Below, in pieces: positions 13,001 to 20,357 of a stretch of 56,346 nt of DNA. Made by a program: the position numbers and the translations under genes. Below the pieces are notes generated by a model that was not told the DNA's origin, searched no databases, and worked only from the letters and a program-made list of their open reading frames with translations. The number at the start of each line of letters is the position of its first letter. The stretch's first letter is position 1. Origin of the DNA: a virus; IMG/VR virus record IMGVR_UViG_3300009163_002034, positions 1 to 56,346 of that record. One strand, given 5' to 3'.

Positions 13001-15185
13001 CAACCACGGATCAATTCGTTCAATTAGTTTTGGTACAGGTAACATTGTATTAGCACATACAACTGCGGCACAAACAGTGTTGGATATGGCAAATGCCAGT
13101 AACTTTACTTGGACAGGCACTGGCGGTTTTACTACTACAATGTCAGTGACACGAACATTCACTTTTGGTACTACGGGTGGTTCCTCAACTAATGCACCAA
13201 ACTTAACATTGAGTAGTGGCGCATCAGTAGCAACAATTACTACAGGTAGTTATTTTAACACACTTAGTTTTGGTACTACTGCGTTTACAATAGGTACAAT
13301 AACATTAAACTTAAATGGACTGACTTTATCTGCCACCGGCACATATACAACATTAACAGCTAACATGATTGGTACTGGTACTATTACAGGTAATACCAAC
13401 ACCACATTAGTTACCTTAACAATCAATAGTACATCCGGCACTACTACGTTAGGTGACGCATTTAGTTTAGCCGCAACTGGAGTAACAACGTTAACAAGTG
13501 GCACATTGGCATTAGCTACTTTTACTTTAACAACTGGTGTATTCAGTTCAAGTAATGCCAATACTCGTTCAATTAGTTTTGGTACAGGTAATATTGCATT
13601 AACTCACACTACTGCATCTACTACAGTATTGTCAATGGCCACTGCCACTGGATTTACTTATACAACTACTACTGGTGGATTTACCAGTATAATGTCATTG
13701 GCAAGAATATTTGTATTTGGTACTACCGGTGGCTCATCAACTAATGCACCAAATTTAACACTCAGTAGCGGTTCATCAATAGCAACAATTACTACAGGTA
13801 GTTGGTTTAATAAATTAGATTTTGGAACTACAGCATTCAATCCAGGAACCACTGCGTTAAACTTAAATGCATTAACACTATCAAGTGGTGGTACATTTAC
13901 AACATTGACACCAACAATGGTTGGTACTGGTAGCATCACAAGTAATGGCAAAACTATATCCGCATTAACAATCAACAGCACATCAGGTACTACTACATTG
14001 GCTGATGCGTTGTCATTGGCACTTGCCACAGCAACAACTACTTTAACGAGTGGAACACTGGCACTTGGTGGATTTACATTAACTACTGGTATATTCAGTT
14101 CAACTAACGCAAACACTCGCTCAATAAGTTTTGGTACAGGTAATATTGTGTTGGCTCATACTACAGCCGCACAAACTGTATTGTCAATGGCAACTGCTAC
14201 TGGATTTACTTATACAGGTACAGGTGGATTTACCGCAGATGCGTCAGTAACCAGAACATATACATTTGGTACTACTGGTGGTTTAGCAACTAACAGTCCA
14301 AATTTATCAATAACTGGTAGTGGTACTCAAATTGCAACACTTACAACCGGTAGTTGGTTTAACACACTGAGTTTTGGTAGTACTGTGTTTACCTTAGCTA
14401 CAACAAGTTTAAACTTGAACGGATTAACATTATCAACTGGTGCAGGTGTATATACCAACTTGGTACCAACAATGGTTGGGACTGGTTCAATCAATACAAA
14501 TGGTAAAAGTTTATCTACATTAACTATCAATCATTCAGGTACTACTACACTATCAAGTGACGTAACCACAAGTACAAGCACAACATTGACCAGCGGTACA
14601 TTGGCATTGGCAGGATTTACACTGACCCCAACACAATTTATTTCAGGCACGGCAGCTACTAGAGCAATTTCTGGCGCAGGAACTGGGGTAATTTCATTGG
14701 CTAACGATTGGACTGTATCAGACGGTACAGGATTTACTGGTTCTGATTATACCATTAACATGACAAAAGCAACAGCTAAGACCTTTGCAGGAGCCGGGGG
14801 ATCGTATGGTACTCTTGTTCAAGCAGGAGCTGGTGCATTGACTATCAGTGGATCAAATACATTAGCCGATATACAAGCAACTACTAGACCTTCAACAATT
14901 ACTTTTACCGCAGGAACAACACAAACAGTAAGTCTATTTACCCTTGCTGGAACTGTTGGTAACTTAGTAACAATTAACAGCGTCACACCAGGATCACGAT
15001 TCACGTTGTCTAAAGCTAGCGGTACTGTAACAGCAAGTTATTTAAGTATTAAAGATAGTGCTGCTGTTGGCGGTGCAGTTTGGAATGCATATAATGGAAC
15101 TAACACCGACAGCGGAAACAACATAGGTTGGTTATTTATAGCACCATCTATCTCTGGAAACGGAAACTTTATGGCCTTCTTCTAA
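4008..15185 (+). CDS. Giant 3725-residue repeat protein, predicted virion adhesin/fibre
   Basis: One uninterrupted frame of 11,178 bp. The N-terminus is MANRYWVGGTGTW followed by a short unique region. The body consists of about 16 divergent repeats of roughly 170-180 residues, each with a recognisable core: TLTSGTL, TGIFSS, RSISFGTGNI, a VLSMATVTGFTYTGTGGF segment, a TFGTTGGSTTNAPNL segment, GSWFNTLSF, LNLNGLTLS and PTMVGTGTIT. Composition is dominated by Thr, Ser, Gly, Asn and Ala with almost no Lys or Cys, as expected for a stacked beta-solenoid. The last 200 residues form a non-repetitive C-terminal domain ending FMAFF. No signal peptide or enzymatic motif is visible. It sits between two fibre paralogues, so a virion-surface adhesin or fibre is inferred. 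The start has no strong Shine-Dalgarno. Confidence 0.75.
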   Translation: MANRYWVGGTGTWTTTTTNWSASSGGASGASAPTAADSVFFDQAATYTVTMTGALTCLDITVSAGTVTFTSTGTLAVSGSMSLLAGTLWSATGTITFNATTSKTITTNAVTINSPITFAGVGGTWTLGSNLTLGLTLTTTLTNGTISLSTFTLATGIFSSAGTAARSISFGTGNIDLTHTTAGTIVLAMATATLFTVSGTGGFTSAMSVTRTFQFGSTAGGSATNSPNLSLTSGASIPTLSAASWFNTLNFNGSTCTPASTTLNLNGLTLALGGTYTNLTPTMVGTGTITSNGNTTLTNLTINSTSGTTTLGADFALTATSTTTLTSGTLALGTFTLSTGIFSSNNSTTRSISFGTGTINLTHTTATTTVLNMPTVTGFTYTGTGGFTTAATVARAVFFGNTAGGTSANAPNMTVTGTGTSVISFATGSWFNTLSFTSTVFNPGTTALNLNGLTLSPSGTFTSLTPTMVGTGTITSSGNTTLASLTIASTSGTTTLGDTFTLTATSTTTLTSGTLALANFTLSTGIFSSAGLLTRAISFGTGNIALTHTTAGTTVLSMATVTGFTYTATTGGFTSAMSVARTFTFGTTAGSTTNAPNLSLPSGASIPTLTTGSWFNTLNFNGSTCTPAVTALNLNGLTLASGGNYASLTPTMVGTGTITSNTNTTLASLNIASTSGTTTLGDTFTLTATSTTTLTSGTLALGTFTLSTGIFSSSSAVTRAISFGTGNIALTHTTAATVVLNMATVTGFTYTGTGGFTSAMGNTRTFTFGTTGGSTTNSVNLTLSGASVATLTTASYFNKLDFTTSTFNPGTTTLNLNGLTLSNGVGAVYTTMTVNMVGTGTITPNTNTTLGPLIINNGAGTTTLAAALSCTTFTMTAGTINFATFNLTCSSTAAYTSGTLSNIGTITCTTFTVNGTFTLSSGTITPSVSFVLTSGAFNYNGGTLSAVPTFTHTAGTVTLGQAYALTATGTYTLTAGTLNLNGYDLTTGIFSSTGTGVRSITFGTNTIILNHSTAAQTVLSMAIVTNFTYTGTGGFVTDTTSVTRTVTFGTTGGSATNAPLLTLTGSGTNVITFTTGSWFKNLSFGTTAFNPGTTALSIVGDLTLSSGGTFTGLTATMVTTGTITNNTKTIAALTINSTSGTTTLSAALTVSGTTTLTSGTLNLANFTITTAIFSSSNTNTRSITFGTGTIILSNNTATTILSMAIATNFTCDNTSAGGFVVASLNSGLLETVVFGTTGGSTTNAPNLTVGNSNTTLFLNITDSSWFNTLTSTYTNAYINYSTGATTQVLGTYVSTLALSNQRDNYTGFLPNFTRTQTYTTTTSQVLAGIGFNCPGGTLTIVDPVRNFNAFTINTYAGTVVTTLALVAGTIDVSDAANAYDGISDSMGFGRIVSSNQNTRSMAFGSNIMQLANASSPYVYATSISMADTTNFTSTGTGGFWLYPYTGTAITIGTTAGGSVTSTFNLYVGNFGAPGALTITTGSWFKTLSFIAPYGFSSFSGTITSTSINCSSLALSTYVSFSNLSATMRDTGTITSTSPGTTTMGNLTINNGAGTTTLATALSCTTFTQTDGTIDFATFNLTCSSTATYTTGTLSNIGTISCTTWTISAASTFTLTQGTITPSVSFVLTSGAFNYNGGTLSAVPTFTHTAGTVTLGQALSLAATGTYTLTAGTLNLNGFDLTTGIFSSSNTNTRSITFGTNNIVLAHTTAATVVLSMAIATGFTYTGTGGFTSDMSVTRTFTFGTTSGSTTNAPNLSLISGASTSTFTDGSWFKALDFTGSTCTVAVTASLLGINVDTLTLATGGTYTSLIPVFTRSQTWTPQYSKQLGGIGFNVVGGTFTLGGAQTYTATSVTILTAGTMDLGGFDFTTGSFLSSNTNTRSINFGTNNIILATTTAATTVLSMAVVTGFTYTGTGGFQTDATSVTRTVTFGTTGGSSTNAPSLSITGSGTNVITLTTGSWFNTLSFGTTAFTVPATSLSVNSLTLSSGGTFTGLTATMVGTGTITSNNKPIAALTINHSGTTTLADALSTGITATTTLTIGTLNLNGFDLTTGIFSSSNTSTRSIIFGSNNIILSTTTAAQIVLAMATATGFTWDNTSIGGFTSTMSTTRTFQFGQTAGGSATNAPNLTLISGSSIATLTTGSWFDNLSFGGSGGTEFTLGTTALSINGSLTLSNAALAIFTGLTPTMVGTGTITSYGKTIAALTINSTSGTTTLGGALSFALATATTTLTSGTLNLGGFDLTTGIFSSTNTNTRSIVFGTNNIILAHTTAATTVLSMATATGFTWDNTSTGGFTAAADITRTFTFGTTGGSTTNAPNLSITGSGTAIATITTASWFNNLNFNSTAFTVPATALSIAGGLTLSSAALAVYTGLSITMVDTGTFTTNGKTIAAFTVNNGAGTTTMLGAIGCTTFTMTAGTIDFAFYAITCSGAFTYTSGTILNFPGSLSTTTLTINGTLTMTAGMTITATVSVVLQSGAFNYNGGTLTTPVFTQTTGAVTLGQPLTITGAYTLTAGTLDLGNNNLTVGTFVSSTANTRSISFGTASITLNTSVAASTVLSMATVTGFTYTGTGNFISDAAVTRTFTFGTTGGSITNSPNLAINGSGTAIATITTGSWFNTLSFDTTAFVLPATSLNLESLTLSPGGTFTGLTITMLDTGTITGNSRTIVSMTINHSGTTTIAGTLLTCTGSITLTAGTLTLTANLNLLTTNGQFVSTNTNTRSINFGAFNIDLQCTTSATVVLNMADATGFTYSGTGGFTSPSTSTRTFTFGTTSGSITNSPNLTLTGVGTSVSTFTTGSWFNTLSFGSTVFTLAATSLNLNGLTLSTGAGVYTNLTANMRGTGTITPNTNTTLGPLVINNGAGTTTLAAALSCTTFTMTAGAIDFATFNLTCSGTATYTSGTLSNIGTISCTTFTVNIGTFTLTQGTITPSVSFVVSGSGTFNYNGGTLSAVPTFTQSQGNVTLGKAYALTATGTYSFSGAGTLDLAGFTLTTGIFSCNHGSIRSISFGTGNIVLAHTTAAQTVLDMANASNFTWTGTGGFTTTMSVTRTFTFGTTGGSSTNAPNLTLSSGASVATITTGSYFNTLSFGTTAFTIGTITLNLNGLTLSATGTYTTLTANMIGTGTITGNTNTTLVTLTINSTSGTTTLGDAFSLAATGVTTLTSGTLALATFTLTTGVFSSSNANTRSISFGTGNIALTHTTASTTVLSMATATGFTYTTTTGGFTSIMSLARIFVFGTTGGSSTNAPNLTLSSGSSIATITTGSWFNKLDFGTTAFNPGTTALNLNALTLSSGGTFTTLTPTMVGTGSITSNGKTISALTINSTSGTTTLADALSLALATATTTLTSGTLALGGFTLTTGIFSSTNANTRSISFGTGNIVLAHTTAAQTVLSMATATGFTYTGTGGFTADASVTRTYTFGTTGGLATNSPNLSITGSGTQIATLTTGSWFNTLSFGSTVFTLATTSLNLNGLTLSTGAGVYTNLVPTMVGTGSINTNGKSLSTLTINHSGTTTLSSDVTTSTSTTLTSGTLALAGFTLTPTQFISGTAATRAISGAGTGVISLANDWTVSDGTGFTGSDYTINMTKATAKTFAGAGGSYGTLVQAGAGALTISGSNTLADIQATTRPSTITFTAGTTQTVSLFTLAGTVGNLVTINSVTPGSRFTLSKASGTVTASYLSIKDSAAVGGAVWNAYNGTNTDSGNNIGWLFIAPSISGNGNFMAFF

Positions 15186-15215
15186 ATATCGTAAGTACAG
15201 TACGATTGAAAAAAT

Positions 15216-15223
15216 GATAAATA
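15216..15223 (+). promoter_or_regulatory. Late-promoter-like octamer GATAAATA
   Basis: GATAAATA fits the T4-like late consensus and lies 41 nt before the ATG of the following fibre gene, which has its own GAGGT ribosome-binding site. Confidence 0.45.
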
Positions 15224-15264
15224 AGAGTAATATCTGGTAGAACGCTACTTATCATGAGGTAAAA

Positions 15265-18200
15265 ATGAGTTTAATTTTAAAACAAGAACCCGCAAACACT
15301 ATATCAACGCCTCCGGCCGGCAAAAGTACACTATTTGTCAATGACAATAGTGTAATGTCTGTTAAAGACCCATCGGGCAATGTAACTACTTTTCCAACGG
15401 CCCAAGGCGCAAACACACAAGTTTTCTTTAACGATAATGGTGCAATTAACGGGAATACTGCTCTTGTATTTGATAAGAACAATGGATTACTAACTGTAGC
15501 TAATGTAAGTATTACTGGAACATTAAGTGCTGGTAATATCTCTATATCAACTATCAGTGATGGTAATAGTAGTATAGCAATAGCACCAAACGCTAATATA
15601 ACAATGAGCGTTAATGGAAACGCTAATATAATGACAGTGACTGTTTCTGGCGTTAACGTTGCCGGAACGCTTAGTGCCACCGGCAATACTACTTTGGGCA
15701 ATCTTTCTGTTACAGGAACACTGAATGCAGGTGACATATCAGTTGGTAGTATTGCAAATGGTACAAGTAATATTGATATTGTTGGTGTAAGTGGTAATGT
15801 GACTACCAGTGTTAATGGCACAGCAAATGTTTTAGTAGTTGCATCTACTGGTGTTAACGTTGCCGGAACATTCAGTGCTAGCGGTAATGCAAACGTTGGT
15901 AACATAGGTGCTACCAATGGTGTGTTTACTAATGTAAGTGGAAATGGATCAAGTTTAAGTTCTATAACCGGTGCAAATGTAACCGGAACAGTTGGTCTTG
16001 CATCATTTGCAACAACAGCAAATGCAGTAGCAGGCGCTAATGTAAGTGGTGCAGTCAGTTTTGCAACAACAGCTAATAGTGTAGCAGGCGCCAATGTAAC
16101 TGGTGAAGTTGGATTAGCAACATATGCTACAACAGCAAATGCAGTAGCAGGCGCTAATGTAAGTGGTGCAGTTGGAATGGCAGCGTATGCTACTACTGCT
16201 AATAATGTAGCAGGTGCTAACGTAAGTGGACAAGTTGCTTATGCGGCAACAGCAAATAGTGTTGCAGGGGCTAACGTATCAGGTGTTGTATCCAGTGCTA
16301 CTACAGCGGGTACAGTCACTACAGCCGCACAACCAAACATTACAAGTACCGGAATATTAGCAAATCTATCGGTGTCGGGTAATGCTAATGTTGGTAACTT
16401 AGGTGCAACACAAGGTATATTCACTGATGTCTCAGGTAATGGCTCAAGTTTAAGCTCAATAACAGGCGCTAATGTAACAGGTGCAGTATCATTCGCATCA
16501 ACCGCTAATGCAGTAGCAGGTGCTAATGTATCAGGTACGGTGGCTAATGCAACATATGCGACTAGTGCAGGTACTGCAGGTACTGCTGGTTCTGCAACTA
16601 CAGCCGGTACAGTCACAACTAACGCACAACCAAACATCACAAGTACTGGCACGTTATCAAGTTTATCAGTGTCAGGTAACATCGCAGCCGGAAATGTCAA
16701 TGCCGGTAATTTATTAACTGCAAATTATTCAACTTCTGTATTGACTACAGCAGCTCAACCAAACATAACAAGTACCGGCACATTATCAGGTTTATCAGTA
16801 AGTGGTAATGCAAACGTTGGTAACATAGGTGCTAATAATGCAGTATTCACATCAGTAAGTGGTAATGGTTCAAGTTTGAGTTCTATTACAGGCGCAAACG
16901 TAACAGGTGCAGTTGCATTTGCAACTACAGCCAATAGTGTAGCCGGGGCTAACGTTTTAGGTGCGGTTGCTTTTGCAACGACAGCTAATAGTGTAGCCGG
17001 GGCTAACGTTTCAGGTACAGTAGCCAATGCAACATATGCAACCAGTGCTGGTACTGCTGGTACAGTTACAACTAACGCACAACCAAACATAACAAGCACC
17101 GGTACACTTGCAAGTTTATCAGTAAGTGGTAATGCCAACGTAGGTAATATAGGTGCAACATTTGGCGTATTTACTAATGTAAGTGGTAACGGATCAAGTT
17201 TAAGTTCAATCACAGGTGCTAATGTTACCGGTGCCGTATCATTTGCAACGACAGCTAATAGTGTAGCAGGGGCTAATGTAAGTGGTACAGTAGCTAATGC
17301 AACATATGCAACCAGTGCAGGTACTGCTGGTTCTGCAACTACAGCGGGTACTGTAACAACTAATGCACAACCAAACATCACAAGTACTGGCACACTAGCT
17401 TCATTAAGTGTAACCGGTACTGCAACAGCAGGTAACTTAGCAACCGCCGGCACACTAAGTGCAGGTGGTAATGCAAACGTTGGTAACTTAGGTACAGCAG
17501 CCTTAGTCGCAACTGGAACAGGTAGCTTTGGTGGTAATGTTAACTTAAATAGCTTTAATATCACAAGTCTTGCAACACCGGTTAATGACACTGATGCGGC
17601 AACAAAAGCATATGTAGATACTGTGGCACAAGGTCTTGATACTAAGGCTAGTGTTGTGGCTGCAACTACAGCTAATATTACTTTATCAGGTGCACAAACT
17701 ATTGATGGTATATCTATTGTAGCCGGTAATAGAGTATTAGTCAAGAATCAAACAGCGCCGGCAGAAAACGGTCTATATCTATGTGCCACCGGTGCTTGGA
17801 CAAGAACGACAGATATGACAACTTGGGCACAAGTTCCGGGTGCATATGTATTTGTTGAAGGTGGTACTACACAAGCAGATACTGGTTGGGTATGTACATC
17901 AGATGCAGGTGGCACAATTGGTGTAACTGCAATGACTTGGGCACAGTTTTCAGGCGCAGGTAGTTACACGGCAGGAACAGGATTAACTTTAACCGGCACA
18001 ACATTCAGTGTTAATGTTGCACAATCACAAATTACTTCAGTTGGTACATTAACAAGTTTAAGTGTTTCTGGTAATGCAAACATTGGAAATATTGGTACAG
18101 GTGGAGTAATTACAGCTACAGGAACTGCAACAGCAGGGAACTTAGCTACAAGTGGAACATTAAGTGCAGGTGGTAATGCTAACGTTGGTAACTTGGGTGT

Positions 18201-19866
18201 TACTGGAGTATTTGCTACTACAGTAAGTGCTACGGGTAATGCAAACGTTGGTAACATAGGTGCTAATAATGCAGTATTCACATCAGTAAGTGGTAATGGT
18301 TCAAGTTTGAGTTCTATTACAGGCGCAAATGTAACCGGAGCAGTATCATTCGCAACTACAGCTAATAGTGTAGCTGGTGCTAACGTGTCAGGTGCAGTTG
18401 CATTTGCAACGACAGCTAATAGTGTAGCAGGAGCTAACGTAAGTGGTCAGGTAGGTAATGCATTAATTGCAGGCACGGTCTACACAAATGCTCAACCAAA
18501 CATTACAAGTACTGGTACATTGACAAGTTTAAGTGTATCTGGTAATGCTACAGTTGGTAACTTAGTTGGCCCACATGCAAGTGGTAATAGTAACATTGCA
18601 ATTATAGCTAACAGTAACATTGCAATGACAGTTGCTGGAACAGCTAACGTGTTGTTAGTAACCGCTACTGGTGCAAACATTACTGGTACGTTTAGTACTA
18701 GTGGTAATGCTAACGTAGGCAATATTGGTGCTACACAGGGTGTATTCACTAACGTATCAGGTAATGGTTCAACACTAAGCTCAATTACAGGCGCAAACGT
18801 AACAGGTGCAGTATCATTCGCTACAACAGCTAATGCAGTAGCAGGTGCAAACGTAAGTGGTACTGTGAGTTCAGCAACTACAGCCGGAACAGTAACGACA
18901 GCCGCACAGGGTAACATTACAAGTGTTGGAACATTAACAGGACTGACAGTTGGTAATGCTACTGCTAATGCAGTGTTTGGTAATGGTACTATCGTATTGA
19001 ATTCAGGTCTTATCACTGGTAACGCTAATGGTATATCAAGTGTTCAAGCTGGTAATATTGTTGGTACTACATTGGGTGCAACAGTTGTTACTTCAAGTTT
19101 AACCGCAGTTGGTACATTAGCTTCATTAAGTGTGTCGGGTAATGCTACAGTCGGTAACATTGTTGGCCCTCATGCATCAGGTAATAGTAATATTGCAATT
19201 ACTGCTAACAGTAACATCGCAATGACAGTAGCGGGTACTGCTAACGTATTATTGGTAACTGCAACTGGTGCAAACATAACTGGTACATTGAGTGTCAGTG
19301 GTAATGCTAACGTAGGTAATTTAGGCGCAACTAACTTAGTTGGTACAGTAACAACCGCATCACAAACAAGTATAACCGCAGTTGGCACATTAACCTCATT
19401 AAGTGTGTCGGGTAATGCTACAGTGGGTAATATCAGTGCTACTAACCATACTGGTACTACTTCAAACATTACCGGTCAATATATCTCTACGGTAACTACA
19501 GGTACTGCTCCGTTAGTTGTTAGTTCAACTACTCAAGTTGCTAACTTGTCAGTTGCAACAGCAGGCTCAGCTACGACTGCAGGTAGTGCTACTACAGCAG
19601 GCACAGTGACAACAGCGGCTCAACCTAACATTACTTCAGTTGGTACACTAAGTTCATTGAGTGTATCAGGTAATGCTAACGTTGGTAACATTGGTGCTGC
19701 ATCCGGTATATACACTACACTAAGTGCATCAGGTAATGCTAGCGCAGGTAACTTAGTGTTAGCTAATGCGGCAATTATTACAGTAGGTGCAAACACTAAC
19801 GTGGGTACTATTACTGGTAACTTTTCATTGAGTGCAGGTTCTCGTCACGCGGCGACTTACTCCTAA
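15265..19866 (+). CDS. Large repetitive tail-fibre-like virion protein with central fibre domain
   Basis: Protein of 1533 residues with a good GAGGT ribosome-binding site. The N-terminal domain (MSLILKQEPANTISTPPAGK...) resembles an attachment domain. A shaft of GANVSG/NANVGN repeats follows, interrupted at about residues 750-920 by a non-repetitive domain containing NDTDAATKAYVDTVAQG, ILVKN-type VLVKNQTAPAENGLY and WAQFSGAGSYTAGTGL. That domain is widespread in phage tail fibres and occurs in variant form in the gene at 695. The C-terminus ends SRHAATYS. Predicted fibre or surface protein; the repeats are shared at DNA level with the upstream paralogues, giving substrate for recombination. 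Confidence 0.8.
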   Translation: MSLILKQEPANTISTPPAGKSTLFVNDNSVMSVKDPSGNVTTFPTAQGANTQVFFNDNGAINGNTALVFDKNNGLLTVANVSITGTLSAGNISISTISDGNSSIAIAPNANITMSVNGNANIMTVTVSGVNVAGTLSATGNTTLGNLSVTGTLNAGDISVGSIANGTSNIDIVGVSGNVTTSVNGTANVLVVASTGVNVAGTFSASGNANVGNIGATNGVFTNVSGNGSSLSSITGANVTGTVGLASFATTANAVAGANVSGAVSFATTANSVAGANVTGEVGLATYATTANAVAGANVSGAVGMAAYATTANNVAGANVSGQVAYAATANSVAGANVSGVVSSATTAGTVTTAAQPNITSTGILANLSVSGNANVGNLGATQGIFTDVSGNGSSLSSITGANVTGAVSFASTANAVAGANVSGTVANATYATSAGTAGTAGSATTAGTVTTNAQPNITSTGTLSSLSVSGNIAAGNVNAGNLLTANYSTSVLTTAAQPNITSTGTLSGLSVSGNANVGNIGANNAVFTSVSGNGSSLSSITGANVTGAVAFATTANSVAGANVLGAVAFATTANSVAGANVSGTVANATYATSAGTAGTVTTNAQPNITSTGTLASLSVSGNANVGNIGATFGVFTNVSGNGSSLSSITGANVTGAVSFATTANSVAGANVSGTVANATYATSAGTAGSATTAGTVTTNAQPNITSTGTLASLSVTGTATAGNLATAGTLSAGGNANVGNLGTAALVATGTGSFGGNVNLNSFNITSLATPVNDTDAATKAYVDTVAQGLDTKASVVAATTANITLSGAQTIDGISIVAGNRVLVKNQTAPAENGLYLCATGAWTRTTDMTTWAQVPGAYVFVEGGTTQADTGWVCTSDAGGTIGVTAMTWAQFSGAGSYTAGTGLTLTGTTFSVNVAQSQITSVGTLTSLSVSGNANIGNIGTGGVITATGTATAGNLATSGTLSAGGNANVGNLGVTGVFATTVSATGNANVGNIGANNAVFTSVSGNGSSLSSITGANVTGAVSFATTANSVAGANVSGAVAFATTANSVAGANVSGQVGNALIAGTVYTNAQPNITSTGTLTSLSVSGNATVGNLVGPHASGNSNIAIIANSNIAMTVAGTANVLLVTATGANITGTFSTSGNANVGNIGATQGVFTNVSGNGSTLSSITGANVTGAVSFATTANAVAGANVSGTVSSATTAGTVTTAAQGNITSVGTLTGLTVGNATANAVFGNGTIVLNSGLITGNANGISSVQAGNIVGTTLGATVVTSSLTAVGTLASLSVSGNATVGNIVGPHASGNSNIAITANSNIAMTVAGTANVLLVTATGANITGTLSVSGNANVGNLGATNLVGTVTTASQTSITAVGTLTSLSVSGNATVGNISATNHTGTTSNITGQYISTVTTGTAPLVVSSTTQVANLSVATAGSATTAGSATTAGTVTTAAQPNITSVGTLSSLSVSGNANVGNIGAASGIYTTLSASGNASAGNLVLANAAIITVGANTNVGTITGNFSLSAGSRHAATYS

Positions 19867-19877
19867 TATAGTCAAAT

Positions 19878-19917
19878 TCATAGACACTTTCTTAAAATGA
19901 TAAGTAAGTGTCTATGA
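19878..19917 (+). promoter_or_regulatory. 12-bp hairpin covering the start codon of the next gene
   Basis: TCATAGACACTT (19878-19889) and AAGTGTCTATGA (19906-19917) are perfect inverse complements with a 16-nt loop. The 3' arm contains the ATG at 19914. No T-run follows. Such start-occluding hairpins control translation in T4-like phages by blocking ribosomes on read-through transcripts. Confidence 0.6.
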
Positions 19918-20357
19918 ACATCTTTCAATCATCGTATGAAGCAAGGCTTCAAGATTGGTTTCAATTACGGAATTCCGTATCTGGTTTACCCTTACAGGAT
20001 AAATGCATCACTATAGATAAATGGTGGCAAACTGCGCCATTAGTTACCCATCATCTGCACCCGCATGATATGGACAACTGGCCTGATCCCTGGGTACTTT
20101 TGTCCGAAAATACCTACTGTGAGGTTGCAAGATCGTTAGGAATGTGTTATACTCTATTGTTGATAGGTATAACCAACATAGAATTGGTTTTGGCAAAGAA
20201 TAACATAGGTGAAGATGTGGTACTAGTCCTAGTAGACAACGCAAAATATATACTGAATTACTGGCCTAATACGGTCATAAGTAATAGTCTAGCAGAATTC
20301 ACCATAATACAAAAATTAGATATAACAACAATAACAGAGAAGATAAGTAAACTATGA
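19914..20357 (+). CDS. Conserved phage protein of unknown function upstream of nrdA
   Basis: A 147-residue protein starting MNIFQSSYEARLQDWFQLR. I prefer this ATG to the GTG two codons earlier because it is the first ATG and the hairpin is centred on it. Mixed alpha/beta composition with Trp-rich stretches (DKWWQTAPLV, MDNWPDPWVLL) and YILNYWPN near the C-terminus. I do not recognise a catalytic motif. The stop overlaps the nrdA start (ATGA), so it is translationally coupled to the ribonucleotide reductase operon. Confidence 0.7.
   Translation: MNIFQSSYEARLQDWFQLRNSVSGLPLQDKCITIDKWWQTAPLVTHHLHPHDMDNWPDPWVLLSENTYCEVARSLGMCYTLLLIGITNIELVLAKNNIGEDVVLVLVDNAKYILNYWPNTVISNSLAEFTIIQKLDITTITEKISKL

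Noticed and set aside
4145-15004. Many long open frames on the reverse strand opposite the repeat proteins
   Set aside because: They mirror the Thr/Ser/Gly-rich repeats, have Val/Pro/Leu-rich low-complexity translations, no ribosome-binding sites and no conserved motifs; composition shadows of the forward genes.
1-19866. CRISPR array or other spaced direct repeats
   Set aside because: The regular repeats are in-frame protein repeats with synonymous variation and variable length, not identical repeats with unique spacers.
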